From the NCBI GenBank assembly GCA_013399875.1, contig VXAZ01001836.1:682001-746000 (forward strand): a DNA stretch of 64,000 nt. Direction: 5' to 3'. This DNA is from Gymnorhina tibicen (Eukaryota; Chordata; Aves; Passeriformes; Artamidae). Position 1 is the first letter of the stretch. Each line of letters begins with the position of its first letter. The notes under the pieces are model-generated. The model searched no databases. It saw nothing but the letters and a program-made list of their open reading frames with translations, and was not told the DNA's origin. Shown piece after piece: positions 39,272 to 52,100 of this stretch. The position numbers and the translations under genes are program-made.

Positions 39272-42200
39272 TTTCTGTAGCTGTTTAGTGGGGAGAAGGA
39301 AAAAGGAGATAGCAGAGGAGAATCCATGTTCCTTATGCATACTCAGTACTATTGGCACTCAGGCCCTTGAGAGCTGGAGCATCTTAACTGAAGAATCCGT
39401 CAAAATAAGCTACAAGAACATTACTGTGGAGTGGATAGTGCTGAATCCAGTACCAGAAGACCTCTTGTTTTTACAGATCAAGGAGATTTCTCCATTTGGT
39501 CTATGGTGGGAGGGAAAAATAAGTGAAGTATTAGTTGGGGAATTATCTGCTGTTTAAAAAGGGATTACTCTAATTTGAGAGAACATGCTTAGAAAATTTT
39601 TGTTTTCATTTCAGTTAAAGGAAATCAGCATCTTTCCTTCTGCATGTAAAGCTGCTAGAAACTGGGACCATTTTCAATTTGTGCACCCAGGAATAACCTG
39701 GGTCAGTGAACACTGTGTTTTCTTTCAGTGTAGTGACTACATACTATCAAGAAGTTTTTAGCAAAGCATTGAGCAAAGTAGTTAAAACACTGCTTTCAAT
39801 GCAAACAGACTTAATTTGAAAACTTGCATCCTAAAGTCTTCTACTTGAACATTTCAGTTTCCGGTTGCATTACCTTGCTAGTAGTTTCTCTCTGCGAAGC
39901 ACCCTGACATCTTTGCAGTTTCTGTGTTCCAGACACCCTCTAGCCTTTCATTTGCAATACAAAGTAGGCAGTCAGTATATACAACATGGTAAAGTTAGCT
40001 TTCACAAATTTTAAACCAGTTGTTAGTTCCTAGGGAGTGGTGTGATACAGTCCTCTAGCTGGTTTAAATATACACATCCATTGAGGTCAATCCTAACAAG
40101 CAATAATTTGACTGGAAGAATGACTGAGATGGTGAATTTGCAGAGTGAGCAAAAACACAAGTCTTCAAGGCTAAAAGATTTTAATGAAACCGAGACTTGC
40201 ATTTTAATGAGGTGTAAAAAAGAAGCAATATTTTTGTCCTTTTAAGCATTGAACTTCTGCAGAGTTCTCACAGAACACTTTTATCCTTCTGAGAATGTGA
40301 ATAATGTAAAATCTCCAGGAAGTAGTGGTCTTCAGTTTGGCATCTTTGCACAGTGTAAGAAATGGTCTTTTTGAGTTTCCACGAATTACAAATCACAATT
40401 TATAATGGTGATCACTGTAATGAATTTTCTTCGAGTATTTAATGTCATAATTCCACTTTGAAAGTTAGATAAATGAGCGGGAGGTTTCTTCTTGAGGTTG
40501 AAATGCATCCTTGCTTAATGGTTTTTGCTGTGTGTTTTGATGCCTTAGTTCTTAACTATTCAGAGATTGTTTCATTGTTTAACAGAAATACACAATTTTT
40601 GAGCTTTTAAAAGGATAGCTCATTATTTCCCCTAAGTCATTTTAGTTTTCAAGCAACGAAGTTCTGTCTGAACTGTCAAAATGCTGTTTTGAATAATGGT
40701 TGAATGTAATTGGACGCAACGAGCTGGTTTTATATCTATTTCTCTAGTGCTAAAATTGGCAATCAATAAAGTAATCACTATTTTGTCATAATCTCTGTCA
40801 TGAAGTTTGGACTAGACCAGAAATTATTCTCTCCCACTAAGCAAAATTTTACTGCATTTTTATATGAAAATTTTTAATAGTTTCATCATTTCTGGCATTG
40901 CTTCACCGGTCGTTTAAGTTTGACCATCGGATTTTAGAAGTCTGCATATGTCTCAGTTTGTCCTGGTGGCCTTGGTTACAGGAGCTCTTGGGTTGACAAA
41001 GAGCTGTTGAAGTGTGTTGTTTGAAATGTAAATATGGGGTTTAATGGTTTTTTAAAGTAAGATTATCAAAGGAGTGTAACTCAAGATCTAATTACATATC
41101 CACAAGGTACTAAAATAGTCATGGTACTAGAAAAGCTTGGAATACCTAATTCAGAGGAAAGAAAATTTCAAAAATTTCTAATTATTTTGCATATTTACTT
41201 TATCTCTGTCACCTGTTTTCTAATATATATACAGTTACTGAATTTTAGACACCAATTCTATATATGTTCTTCAGGGAGAATGCAGCTTTTATTAGTAATT
41301 TTCTGTATTTATGTATTATTGTGTACACTATTGTGGAACAAGGCTGTGACAGTTACTGTTGTAATACATCCCAAATTTACTTGGACTGTAGTTCTTTCTT
41401 ATGCAAGATTTTTGAGGCTTTATTGGTAGAAAATGTGATTTGGCAGAGGACAACTTGAAAAATAATAAAGCCAGTTAATGTTTTGAAACTTCAAGAATTA
41501 TGTGGGGTTTCTGTCAAACAAGTATTTTAATATCACTGCCTCCAAAAAAAAATATTTTGAAGCATTTAGAATTAAGTCTTAAATTGTGTGAAAGTTTGAA
41601 TTAATTTATCAATGAATCTCTGAAAGTTTTACGGAAGTCTTTATGTATTACAGGATCCACAAGAACTTAATGTTCCATAAGCTTAAAAAAAGGCCCACTT
41701 TTTGTTTCATAAATTCTAAGCAGTAGAAACTGTCTGTGAGACTGACTTCTGTGGTAGGAAATCAAAGGAGCTTTTTGATGATAGATTTTCCTATTCATTC
41801 ATAACTTTTGAAGTAAGCTTATGAATAAAATAAGAACTGTATAATTCCACAAACAGGGTTACAAATGTAGTTGCTGGGTTTTTTTACAAAGCTTTCCTCT
41901 GCTTTGTTTTTGAGTAAATAACGTAGGCGAGCTCAGTTCAGTTTGAGCTGTGCACCTGCTAAGTTCTTAGAAACCATAGTAGTAGTGAGCTAGCAGGATT
42001 GTTTTCCCTACAGATGTACTTCTGTGTCTTGCCCCCTTTGTCTCCAGACATCTTTCTTCCAAGCAGTTGAACAATTCCAACTGTGCCATCGTGCCGTCAG
42101 GCACTTCTTTGCCTGGCACAAAGCCATGATCCACCAGGCAGTCCCACAGCTGGTGTCCATATTTTGGTACTTTAAAAAGTATATCGGTTGTACAGGTAGC

Positions 42201-45200
42201 TAAGGGAACAGCTAGAATACAAGAGCAGTAGAGTTGTGACATCAGCTTGCTGCTTATAAATCATCCGGAGGTAATGTACAGAAATGGAAGAAGTGCAAGT
42301 AAAATGGAAGTGGTTATCTAGGCAGAGCATGGAGAGGTCAGGGTGATTTGTGGGGTTTTCAGAAGGAGTCTTCAGGCTTGGGAGAAATTTGAGAAAAAGA
42401 ACCCTAGAATTACAGGAATGTAATGAAAGTGTGTCTGGAGTTTCTGGGTTAGGAAAGACTGGAAGGCACTTTTCCATTCATCCAATCAAGCTAAATCCAT
42501 GTCAAATATGGTAAAAACATGTGAGAAGCGGGACAGCTTAGAGGTGTTAGAGAAGGGTAAAAGCAGGACAAGATAATGCCACTGTCACTGTGTCGTTTGG
42601 GATTAGGTGACGGACAAACATTGTGGTTTAGGGATGGGGTGAGCATTCATGTAGAGAGGACTTCATGGGTGGACCATCACCCATGGGTGGAGTATTAACT
42701 AGGGATTGATTCTGGCAGTCTGACAAGATTTCTAGACTGAGAAGCAGAAGTCTAGGAAAAACTTATCTAATGTTCCTGCCTATAAAATCATAAATAAAGA
42801 GGAATATCAAGTGTACCAGAATAAATCAAAGGGTATGAGGGAATATAAGAAGGGTGGAGATAGTGGTACTGATAAATGCATAGCAAATAGTCCGGTACTA
42901 ACATGGTAAAGACTAACTATTTTGAATAGGGTGTGGTTGGTGGAAAACAGCTGGATGCCTGGTTAGCAGTGGGACAAGACAGGAAAACAAAATAAACAAG
43001 CTATGATGATTAACACTGTCTGTGAAGCAAGCTGTTGCACAGATGAAGGAAATCTGGTGGAACAATTGTGACTGGAACACTAAAACTGGAAATGCTCTTG
43101 TTGGAAAAGATAGGTAACGGAAAAAGTGGTGCAGTCACACTGTGTGTTACTGATATGAAAACTTGGGAAGAAGTGAGATGAAATTGCATGGATAAAATGG
43201 AGATGTTTTACTGGGGCCAGCAATGTTAAATTTGGATATGAATAGTGGTATCTCCAGTGCTTTTGAGGTGGGAGATCCAGATGGAATTAAGTAGTTGCTG
43301 TACAAGCAAGGTGTTATGCTGTTTCCAGTAAGTTTTTGACAAGTATTGAATATCCCGCTCTTTTCAAAGGACAGGAATTTGGGGTTTTTTTGTTTGGTTG
43401 CAGGGGGATTTTTCCCCTAAATAAGCTTGGATCAGAACATCTTTCAGGTGAAATGGATAGGAAAAAATGTTTGCATGTAGTTAGTATACATAGTAAGAGG
43501 CATTTTTTAAAGCAAATAAGCTATTTCATCTGGAATGGAGAGGTTACGAATAGAAAGGAGGTTTGCCATTTATTTACTTTAGATAAAAAAGCTATCTGAA
43601 GATTGTATCTTAACAAAAGGAACAAGTCTTTGAGGGAGGGGTTTTGGACGAGTTGGATGAATGACAAATTTAAAAGCTGTACTGTAAGTAGGTTGAGAAA
43701 TCAAACAGCATAATGTTGTGGGAAAATGACAACTCAGAAACTGTAAGGGTGTAATAGTATTTCCAGAGATTAGGCACAGAGATAAGGTCTGGCTAAAAAG
43801 AAAAAAAATCTCTAACTCAGTCAGCCATTGAAGATAAGGATGGTAAAACATGCGGAGTGGCTGAAGAGACTGAAATTTGGTCAGGCTTAAAGATCAAAGC
43901 TGATATTTTATCATGAGGACCTTAGTGATGTTACACATCTGTTGAACATGGAAGCAAAGGAAGAATATACAATGGGAATGAACATAGGAAAATGATGTCC
44001 AGGGTGGGAAAGTCCTTTACAAGCTTCATGTACTCAAGTAATGGATAATTACCAGCTGAGATTGATTAGAAAAGTGATTAGAAAAGACTGAGGTTGATAA
44101 GTAAAGTAATAAATGCTCTACTGTGATCGTTTCAAATTAACATGGTATGCTTATCCCAAACAGGCTACTCATTGTACTACTTAGAGCAGAGACTGGAGTG
44201 TGAGGTGGGGAGAAGGAATGGTAGTTTCTAGAGGTTTTTTTTCTTTTCCTGCTTTCATGTGGCAGTAGCGTAGTCTTTGCTCATGACATAAAATTCCATC
44301 AAAACTACCTGGTTTTGTTGTTTCCAGACTGGATTCACATGTCTCTGGACTGTGTTTTTTGACTTTAGAAGTCATTGCTATGACAGCTCAAGCCTTGGGA
44401 AAAGGGTGCGTTATGTGGTGGGAGAGTAACTTGGTAACGTTTTTAAATGTGGCCTGTGGAAGAACTCTTATCATTTAGAATTGTGAATTTTAATTGGTTT
44501 GTGCTGTATTTCTATTTAACAACTTCCAAGGCAGGAATTTGAGTCTCAAGTTAAAATAAGGCACAAAATCTTGAATCTGACTGTGTTGCAAGTATTCTGT
44601 GTTTACATAGATTTTTTTACTACAGCATATTTATGTTGAAGGTTATTCATGAGAAAGAATGCTCACTTGACAGTTCACACTTACTGATTTTATTGATTTA
44701 TTGTTCTGTGATCTAATACCTATTAGATACTAGCTGTGCAATAATGTTAGGATTCTCATTTTCTTGCCATTATACAACCCAAATTTTATTTCTTCAAGCA
44801 TTATTGAGAAACAGAATTCAGAGTTTGAGTAACTTATTTTCTATGCTTCAATAGAAGGCAGAACTATCAGAGCTTATTTTTTCAATGTATTAAAGAGTGC
44901 CTTAACCATGGGTTTTTAGGACTTCGAGTTCATTGCCATTTACTCTTCTTAAGGAATGTGTAGTTTTCATATGTTCTACCTACATTTTCGGTTTTTGTTA
45001 GAACACTGAACAGAGTGCAGTATCGGTTTTGGGAAGGGGGAGAATTCTACTTGTTAACAATCATAGTCTCCTCTAACATGTCACTTACATTAGGCTTTTC
45101 TGCTTCTGAAGTGTAGAAAAGATATGGCCACACATTCTAAAATAAAATATGTTCTTCTGAAAAAATATTTTCCTGTGTATTTCGGTTTTTGTCTCGGAAC

Positions 45201-46833
45201 AATAGAAATTAAAAAGAGGTGGCAAAAAGCTAAAAAAAGAAAAAAACTATTTTGATTCACTTAAAACATTTCTTGCCTTTTGTCTCCTGTTCTCAAAAAA
45301 TTTATTTTGCAGGGCATATTTAGGATTTTCATGCTTTGCTAAGGCTTAGAGTAATTATTATTTTTAAATTTTTCAACTGTATTTTACTGCTTTGTCTGGT
45401 CTCGTAATTTTATTACCCAAGGAATTGGACAATTTTTTGGTTTAATTTTTGTTACAACAGAGTATAGAAAAATGTGCTTCAGCATTGCATTAGAACATTT
45501 CAGCAGAACTGAAACAGCGAAATAGAATTTGTTATATAGTTTGTATTCAAGTAAATTCTAAAATTAAATAATATTACTTTAAACGTTTTATTTTCATCTG
45601 ACTCTTTTGGATTGCCTCAAACTGTGTACAGGAATGCAATTTTATTAGTCTGTCATTTTCCTTACTACAAATACACCTCAGCCATTTGCTTGGCACAGGT
45701 TTCTGGATAATCTGTAGGAACAGGCCCCTGGAGATAATTTTATGAAAAAGAATGTGAATAAGGTGAAATATGTGAAATATTAGTATTTAAAATTAGGAGG
45801 TTAAGCACCGACTTAGAGCCTAAATTATTGCTGCATGTTGTGATTTCTTTTCTTATTAAAAGAATGAAGCCACTTAGTAAATCCCATTAACATCCATAGC
45901 AGTTACAAGATGCACAGCAGTTTGAATCACAGAATTGATTTTATGCAGCTGTCAGTTGCATTATTAATACAGATTGGGTAACCAACAGATGGGTTTAGAA
46001 AGAGAGAGAAAGAAGTGATCCTATCCATTTTTTCCTTTTTCTTGGGAATCTTTGCATTCATTTTCAGAAAGCTGGGAAAATTCTGACCTGTGTAGCGCCT
46101 TGTGTAAATCTTTGACTGAGTTATAAGTGAGACTTCGATAGGTGAATCATGTGAAAACAAGTAATTTAATATTCCCTTATTTATACTCTGTCCTTAAATT
46201 TGCTACTTAATGGTGTCTGGCATTTGAAGAGAGTCTCTCCCTTATCTTAAAACTTCTAATGACCTTTTGTTCTATAGATTCCTTTAATATTGTATTTTTC
46301 TTGCTATTGAATTTTGATTTAAATAACTTTGTAGTGGATTTTCAGAGAAAAAATTAGTGCAGTTTCTCTCTGTGAAAGTTACCATTGTCTTTCAAAGGGC
46401 TTCAGAAGAAAACATTTCAGCAATCCAAAGCTCCACCAAAAGAAAAAGAAATAGCCTGAGTTGAATTGTATGCCAAGTCACAATAATTTATTCTGTATTA
46501 GAACTGTTTCCAAAACCATGGTCCACTATAATATGTTTGTCTTTCTCTTTTTAATAAGAAATGTTATGCCTAAAGCACATCAATTCTGTCTTAGGGGAAA
46601 ACTGGCTAAGGATTGAAATGCATTAGGCGGAGTCACTTTAATAGTTGATGCAGTTTGACTTTGCAAGTGTTTGCTTGGGATTGTAAATTTGATTCTTATT
46701 CCTGGTATTGATTATAATGGATTATAATTTCTCCATTATGCCAAAAATGCCTGGAAGTCTGAATGAATTTATGGGGGTTTAGGTTGATTAAGTCTAAGTA
46801 AATACTAAATCAGGATATATTTTGCATTTGCAG

Positions 46834-46929
46834 GCACTTGCAGACCAGTTTGAAAATGCAAATACATCGGTATCTGAACGCATGAAGATTTTCTACTGTT
46901 GCCAGGTGCCTCCACATTGGGCCATACAG
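46834..46929 (+). CDS. TTC27: TTC27 internal exon 2 of 6 seen here (32 codons)
   Basis: This 96-bp exon is 32 codons in phase 0. The acceptor is TTTGCATTTGCAG and the donor is GTGTGA, a non-optimal site that keeps G at +5. The peptide runs from [12 protein letters not shown] through [19 protein letters not shown]. The [13 protein letters not shown] stretch is characteristic of TTC27 and joins in frame to the [11 protein letters not shown] start of the next exon. It forms the helical region entering the TPR repeats of this cytosolic or nuclear scaffold protein. The exon is separated from the previous one by 22.4 kb and from the next by 2.1 kb. The identification rests on the family-specific peptide and on exact frame continuity across both junctions. 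Confidence 0.95.
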
Positions 46930-49011
46930 GTGTGAAACAATTCCATTTCAGTCTTTTCTTAAAAGTCTGTGGTGGTTATTTTTGATGCTGGATCACTCCA
47001 TAGTCAAGTGAGTGTGATGTGACCTTGAGTTGAAACACTGTAGAAATAAAGACATAACCTAACATACACCAGGTTTTTCTGGAGAGAAGTCAAGTTCTAC
47101 AGTGCTTTGCTTTCAGATGTCTTGTTCTGTCATGCACAGGAGTAATCGCTTGTTAGTGCAATTCTTCTTTACTTTCCTTTTTCCTCCAGTACAAAGTAGA
47201 CTAAAACTTGCAAGCTTCAAACATATGTCCTATTAAAATAAACTTGCTGCTGTCTTACTTTTTATTACTGATTTACTTATGCTACTGTTACTTGCATCTT
47301 TCTTGTCTGTTAAAGTTCACTTTAGGAAGTTGATCATGGTGAAATCAGCCAGGTTGGGAGTCAATAGTACACTGAAGAGCTGAGAAAGCTTTTCTTTTGA
47401 GACAGTCCCCTCTTTTACTAGTACTGACAGGATTTTTTTATACACATAACTACACTGTTCATCTTGATTTTCTAGAACAGAAATCTACACACTAAAGTCT
47501 TATCTGATGATGCTGTATTTAACAAACTTGAGAAAATTGTTTACATTGCATACCTCCAAAGGTATTCATGCTGGTTTACTTTTAATGGTGTTTTATTTCT
47601 TTTTGATTTCTAATCTCAGTGCATGTTGTTTTAACCAATTATATCTTCTCGGAGCATTCTCAAGTTTTTCTACATAAGCTTTCAACAGGCACTTGCAATA
47701 TAACTATCAAATGTGGTTTTCATTTCCAGATGTCAGAGTGGCATTTTCAATCCAAGCCAGTTTTCTAAGCCAAAGATAGAAATGCTAAAATAGGGATTTA
47801 TAATGAAAGATGACTGCAATCTTCTAGTCATAGTAATGAAGACATACTGCATATATAAATTTTACCAAATATAACTGAGCAAATTTAATTAAACATTAAT
47901 GAGATTTAGTTTTAGACAATGACAAATGGCTTTTTCCTAAGTGATTAATGTCAAGCTAACGAAGAGGTTTTCAGAGTTTGTTACATATTTATATCAAAGA
48001 GTTGCAGCCAGATGTTAATATTTTTTTAACTACTAGTCTGTTCCCCTCTAGTGACTCCTTGGATGTGTAACAGATACTGAATCCAAACCAATAAAGATAG
48101 GTTCATGACATATGTAGAAAATTTCAGGGAGTCCATTCAGGATCACCAAGCCCACTGCAGAGGTTAACTCTATGGGGTCTTACAGCATAAGTAGCTGTCC
48201 TTACACTGAATGCTCCTGACTGTCTATCTGTCACACATCGTAAGTAAGTTACCCATTCTTCAAAGTTAAAACCTATTTGCAATTTTAATCTTCTCTTAAA
48301 AAATAAAGACCAAAGATAACTTTTCAAAGTCATGAAAACATGCCATGTTTGTTTTTGAATTGAAAACATTGCTCTTTTATTTTAATTAGTACACAGAAAT
48401 AATAGCTGAATTTGAAATAACAAAGAGGCTGACTGAACTGTGAGGAAAACTCAGCTGGGGAGTTGAACTTAAACTCAAATCCAATATTGATTTGGTTGAA
48501 AACTAACACCCTTTGGCAGTGGCTGTTCGGGACAGAGATTTCTCACAAGTACTGAACAGAATTGTATCAGAGCCTGTCTCTCCATCTTTGTTTCTCCACA
48601 GGTACAGATTACTGTGACAAAGCATTGCTAGAAGGGGCTTTAATTCCCTGCTTCGGCCTCTGTTTCCAACTCAGCATTCCCAGCATCCTGCTGCAGCTGT
48701 TCTCCAGCCGCATGGGCCTCATTTAAGGGCTGGACGTTCATCTCTGTCAGTCAATTCATTCTTGCCATGTCCATTTCTATTTTTGTATTATATTGTTAAA
48801 TTGTTCAAAGCACGACAACTGTTATTCAGTTGGTGGGGGTTTTTTGAGGTTATATACACTGTTTGAGGTTCCAACCCAAAGTTTCAGGAAAATAATTCCG
48901 TATTATCTGTCTGCTTCTTGTTGATGTCAGAAATGCCTCTTACATCTTTTTAAAATGTAGACATTATTTGCTTACCTACTTTCAGTTACCTGGAATTTCT
49001 TATTTTTCCAG
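46930..49011 (+). other. TTC27: TTC27 intron (2.1 kb)
   Basis: This intron is bounded by the donor GTGTGA and the acceptor TTTTTCCAG, phase 0. It is AT-rich throughout, with a slightly more GC-rich patch around 48640-48730. No repeat family or gene was recognised in it. Confidence 0.88.
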
Positions 49012-49134
49012 CGTCAGCTTGCAAACTTACTCTTTGAGCTGGGGTGCACCAGCTCTGCCTTACAAGTATTTGAGGAGCTGGAAATGTGGGAAGATGCAGT
49101 AATCTGCTATGAAAGAGCAGGACAACATGGAAAG
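49012..49134 (+). CDS. TTC27: TTC27 internal exon 3 of 6 seen here (41 codons)
   Basis: This 123-bp exon is 41 codons in phase 0, with acceptor TTTTTCCAG and the consensus donor GTAAGA. The peptide begins [20 protein letters not shown] and ends [10 protein letters not shown]. It shows a TPR-like pattern: a paired-helix motif with LFELG, then A-L-Q-V-F, followed by a second helix pair around [14 protein letters not shown]. This matches the start of the TPR domain in vertebrate TTC27. The exon continues in frame into the [13 protein letters not shown] sequence of the next exon, 6.2 kb downstream. No frameshift or internal stop is present. The product is a structural protein-protein interaction segment and no catalytic residues are expected. 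Confidence 0.95.
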
Positions 49135-52100
49135 GTAAGAAAAATGTTTTATATAGCTGAGATGCCATCTTGAAATAGCATCTGAAGGGGGAAGGACTGT
49201 CTGGCTTTAGCTGGCAAATCACTAATGACACTCACTTCTACAGGGGTGTCATCACAGGACAGGCTGCTGAGGAAAAATGGATACGTGGCATAAGAGCTTG
49301 TCGTAACCTGTGAATGCTAAAAAAATTGACTTGGAGTAAAATAGCCACGTGAAATAGAAGTTGGTAAATAAGAAGCACCTTGCAGATTGTGATAGTGATT
49401 CTTGAAAATATTCAAGGATAATTAAATTAACTACTATGGATAGACAGCAAGGTGTAATGTGGGCATTTCAAGAAAGCTGTTGCAGCCATTTATGATGGAG
49501 TCTTGAAACTTTGTCTGGAGGGGATATTAATTTTCTTTTCCACTTGAGTTCAAACTATTAGCTGTAGTTTTTAAAAACACTTTAAATAGAGTAACATCAG
49601 TGTTTGATGTGTTTAATAACTTAATGTTAACATATTCAAATTACAGAATCAAATACTTGAGACAAAAAGTGGTGTAAGATTAAAAGGCTTTACTTGTGAA
49701 GTCTGTGTGGATGTTTTCCTAACTTCTCCATCGTTTCTTTAGCACTGCTACCACTGCGTAGCTCCAAAGACAATTAAAAGCCATCACCTAACTCTGTGTA
49801 TCAGTGACATAACTTTTCAAAATTGCTGATAACAGGCTATATTAGCCTTCCTGTTGTTGATTATTTTGCTTTTACTATTAGAGCAATGGTAGGAAGAATT
49901 TAGAAAATAATATCTGGAAGCAATGCCTACTTGTATGTAACTTTAGCTGTGTTCTCTTTCTGGTGCAAACTCTCGCACAGGCTGTAACAGGAACTTATGC
50001 TATCAAGCAGTGTTTTCAGAATTTATATAGATGTCAGAAATGTTCCGTTTCAGACAAAAATAAGTTTTTTTTATTTTCTTCCCTTCCTTTCCCTCTGTTT
50101 GGTATGTGGTAGCATTAAATGGTAGCATGAAATGTATGAATGTACATGTGCCTTTACAATACCACAAGCACAATGACTGTGCTCTAACATAATTTAAGCT
50201 TAATGAATAGAGATATATAATTTCAACTGATAGGAAAAAAAGCAGAATGTCTCATATTTCCATGTTTTTTTCTAGTTGTCGTGCACCAAAGCCTAGATTT
50301 TGTTCATTATAAACTGACAGATATATCTTGCTGGCAAATTCTGTGCCACATTATGCATGCCTTGGGGATAGTATGCTAATATCACAATCTTCTCAGTACA
50401 GTGGAGAAATAGAGGTCAGTATTTTCCATTTCCTGGAAATGCATTCTGTCCTAGTTACATTCACAAACTGCCCTTAGGGAGTTATGAAAATGGCACTCGG
50501 AGAATAGGACAGGATATCTGACACAGGAAACTGCTTAGAAATGCTTTCAGAATGAGGGATTGTGCTGTGCTTTGAAAAACAGAAAATGCTGTGTAAGTAT
50601 AAGTAATAACAGTAGTGCTGGAAAAAAGCTAGCTTTGGACCAAAAAAGATAGAAAATTAGAAACATGTAGCTGTGCACCAAGGGGAATGAATATTTCTGC
50701 TCTTTATTGTAAAGTGTTCAGAGTGTGAACTGCTTACATTTATCAAAAGTGTTCTGATGTTTTTAAACATGGTAGTTGTTCTTGTAGAAATACACGAAAA
50801 TCTACTGGAGTATTATGTTGGCCACTGGATGTTCATGTCATTAATGAGCTTAACATATATTTGTGCAAAAGAACAAACTTCTGTGTGTTTTTCAGTCACA
50901 AATACTTTTATATAGAAAACCTGAATTTAAATCCTGAAAAATCTAATAAAACTGCCAAATATCAGCAATACCAATGTGTTTGATGAGTACTTGCACATCA
51001 AAGTAATACCTTCTTTCCTCCTACTTTGGAATTATCTGCTGATAAAGAATCACAGCATGTAGATAAGGCCATGTAAAGCTCCACATTATGCTGTTAGAAA
51101 ATACATACTTCATTTGGTTATAACAGGGCCATGTAGCAGTATGTATTTTGCAGAGTAAGATGTTATTAATATTATAGCAAACTTTTTTTTGAGGATTTGT
51201 TAATGTTACTAGATATGGCTCTACATTCGTTTTATAACCTGAACAAAATTAGTAGAAATTAGTATTATAACATGAGTCAACAGAAGAATGCCAAGCAGTG
51301 AGGAAAATGACACAGAACAAGGAGGAAAAAGTATTATAAAACCCAAATGCAGTATGGTGATAGTTTCTGTGGCTTTCTCATGGAAGTATTTTACTCACTG
51401 TATTCCTTTAACAGACTTGTTGCAAAAGGAGACATCTCTCATGTGTGTAGTGAGAACTGGTGTTGAAAAGTGTCCCTCTCCCTTCTTTTAATTGTGAGAG
51501 GGACCCAGAGATCTCAAGAGTATTGTTAACATCAGACAACTTTATCTGGTTAGGGTGTATGATGTCTCTTCCACCTAAAAATGGTACTATTTCCTTGCTA
51601 AAAGAAAAAGAATAGGTGAATCAGAGATGTGACTGTTCAGTTCTTCCACTTGAAGTGAGGCCTTTCTCCCTTGCAAGACCTCTATGGGGTGGTAAGTGCT
51701 GACCTTTGGTAGATTAATGAGATCTGCCATTTGGCATCAGATGGATATTCCATCTTACAACAGCCTTTTTTCAGCCCTATCTCTGTTCCATCATCTCATC
51801 AGAGTATAAAGCATGATACAGATTCCGGTTTTAGACCAGCATACCCCAGCAATCCACATTCTACAGGGTTATTTTTCTTGCATGGCATGACAAGGATACC
51901 TCAAAACATTTGAGTGAGGAAACACAATTATGGCAAGATCTCAAAAGCCCACCTGTAAAGTCAGGTATGGCTTCCCAGATGTGAAGCAGTACTGTACTGA
52001 TTGGTGCATGAGCTCGTTCAAGAACTTGATTAATTTCCACTACATATAGTAACAGTTGTAGAAGGCAGATGAGCACTCCTATATGTGGTTACAGAGCTAA

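Larger units (their letters stand above)
24392..46833 (+). other. TTC27: Large TTC27 intron (22.4 kb)
   Basis: The limits are the donor GTAAGA at 24392 and the acceptor CAG ending at 46833, and the flanking codons join in frame as TQ to AL. Contents that can be named are a CR1 fragment at 35857-36090, a possible LTR scrap near 38869-38990, short tandem duplications at 30241, 34927, 37912 and 39241, a CpG cluster at 30699-30913 and a purine-rich block at roughly 42290-44180. I see no conserved protein-coding exon or RNA gene in it. Confidence 0.85.
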
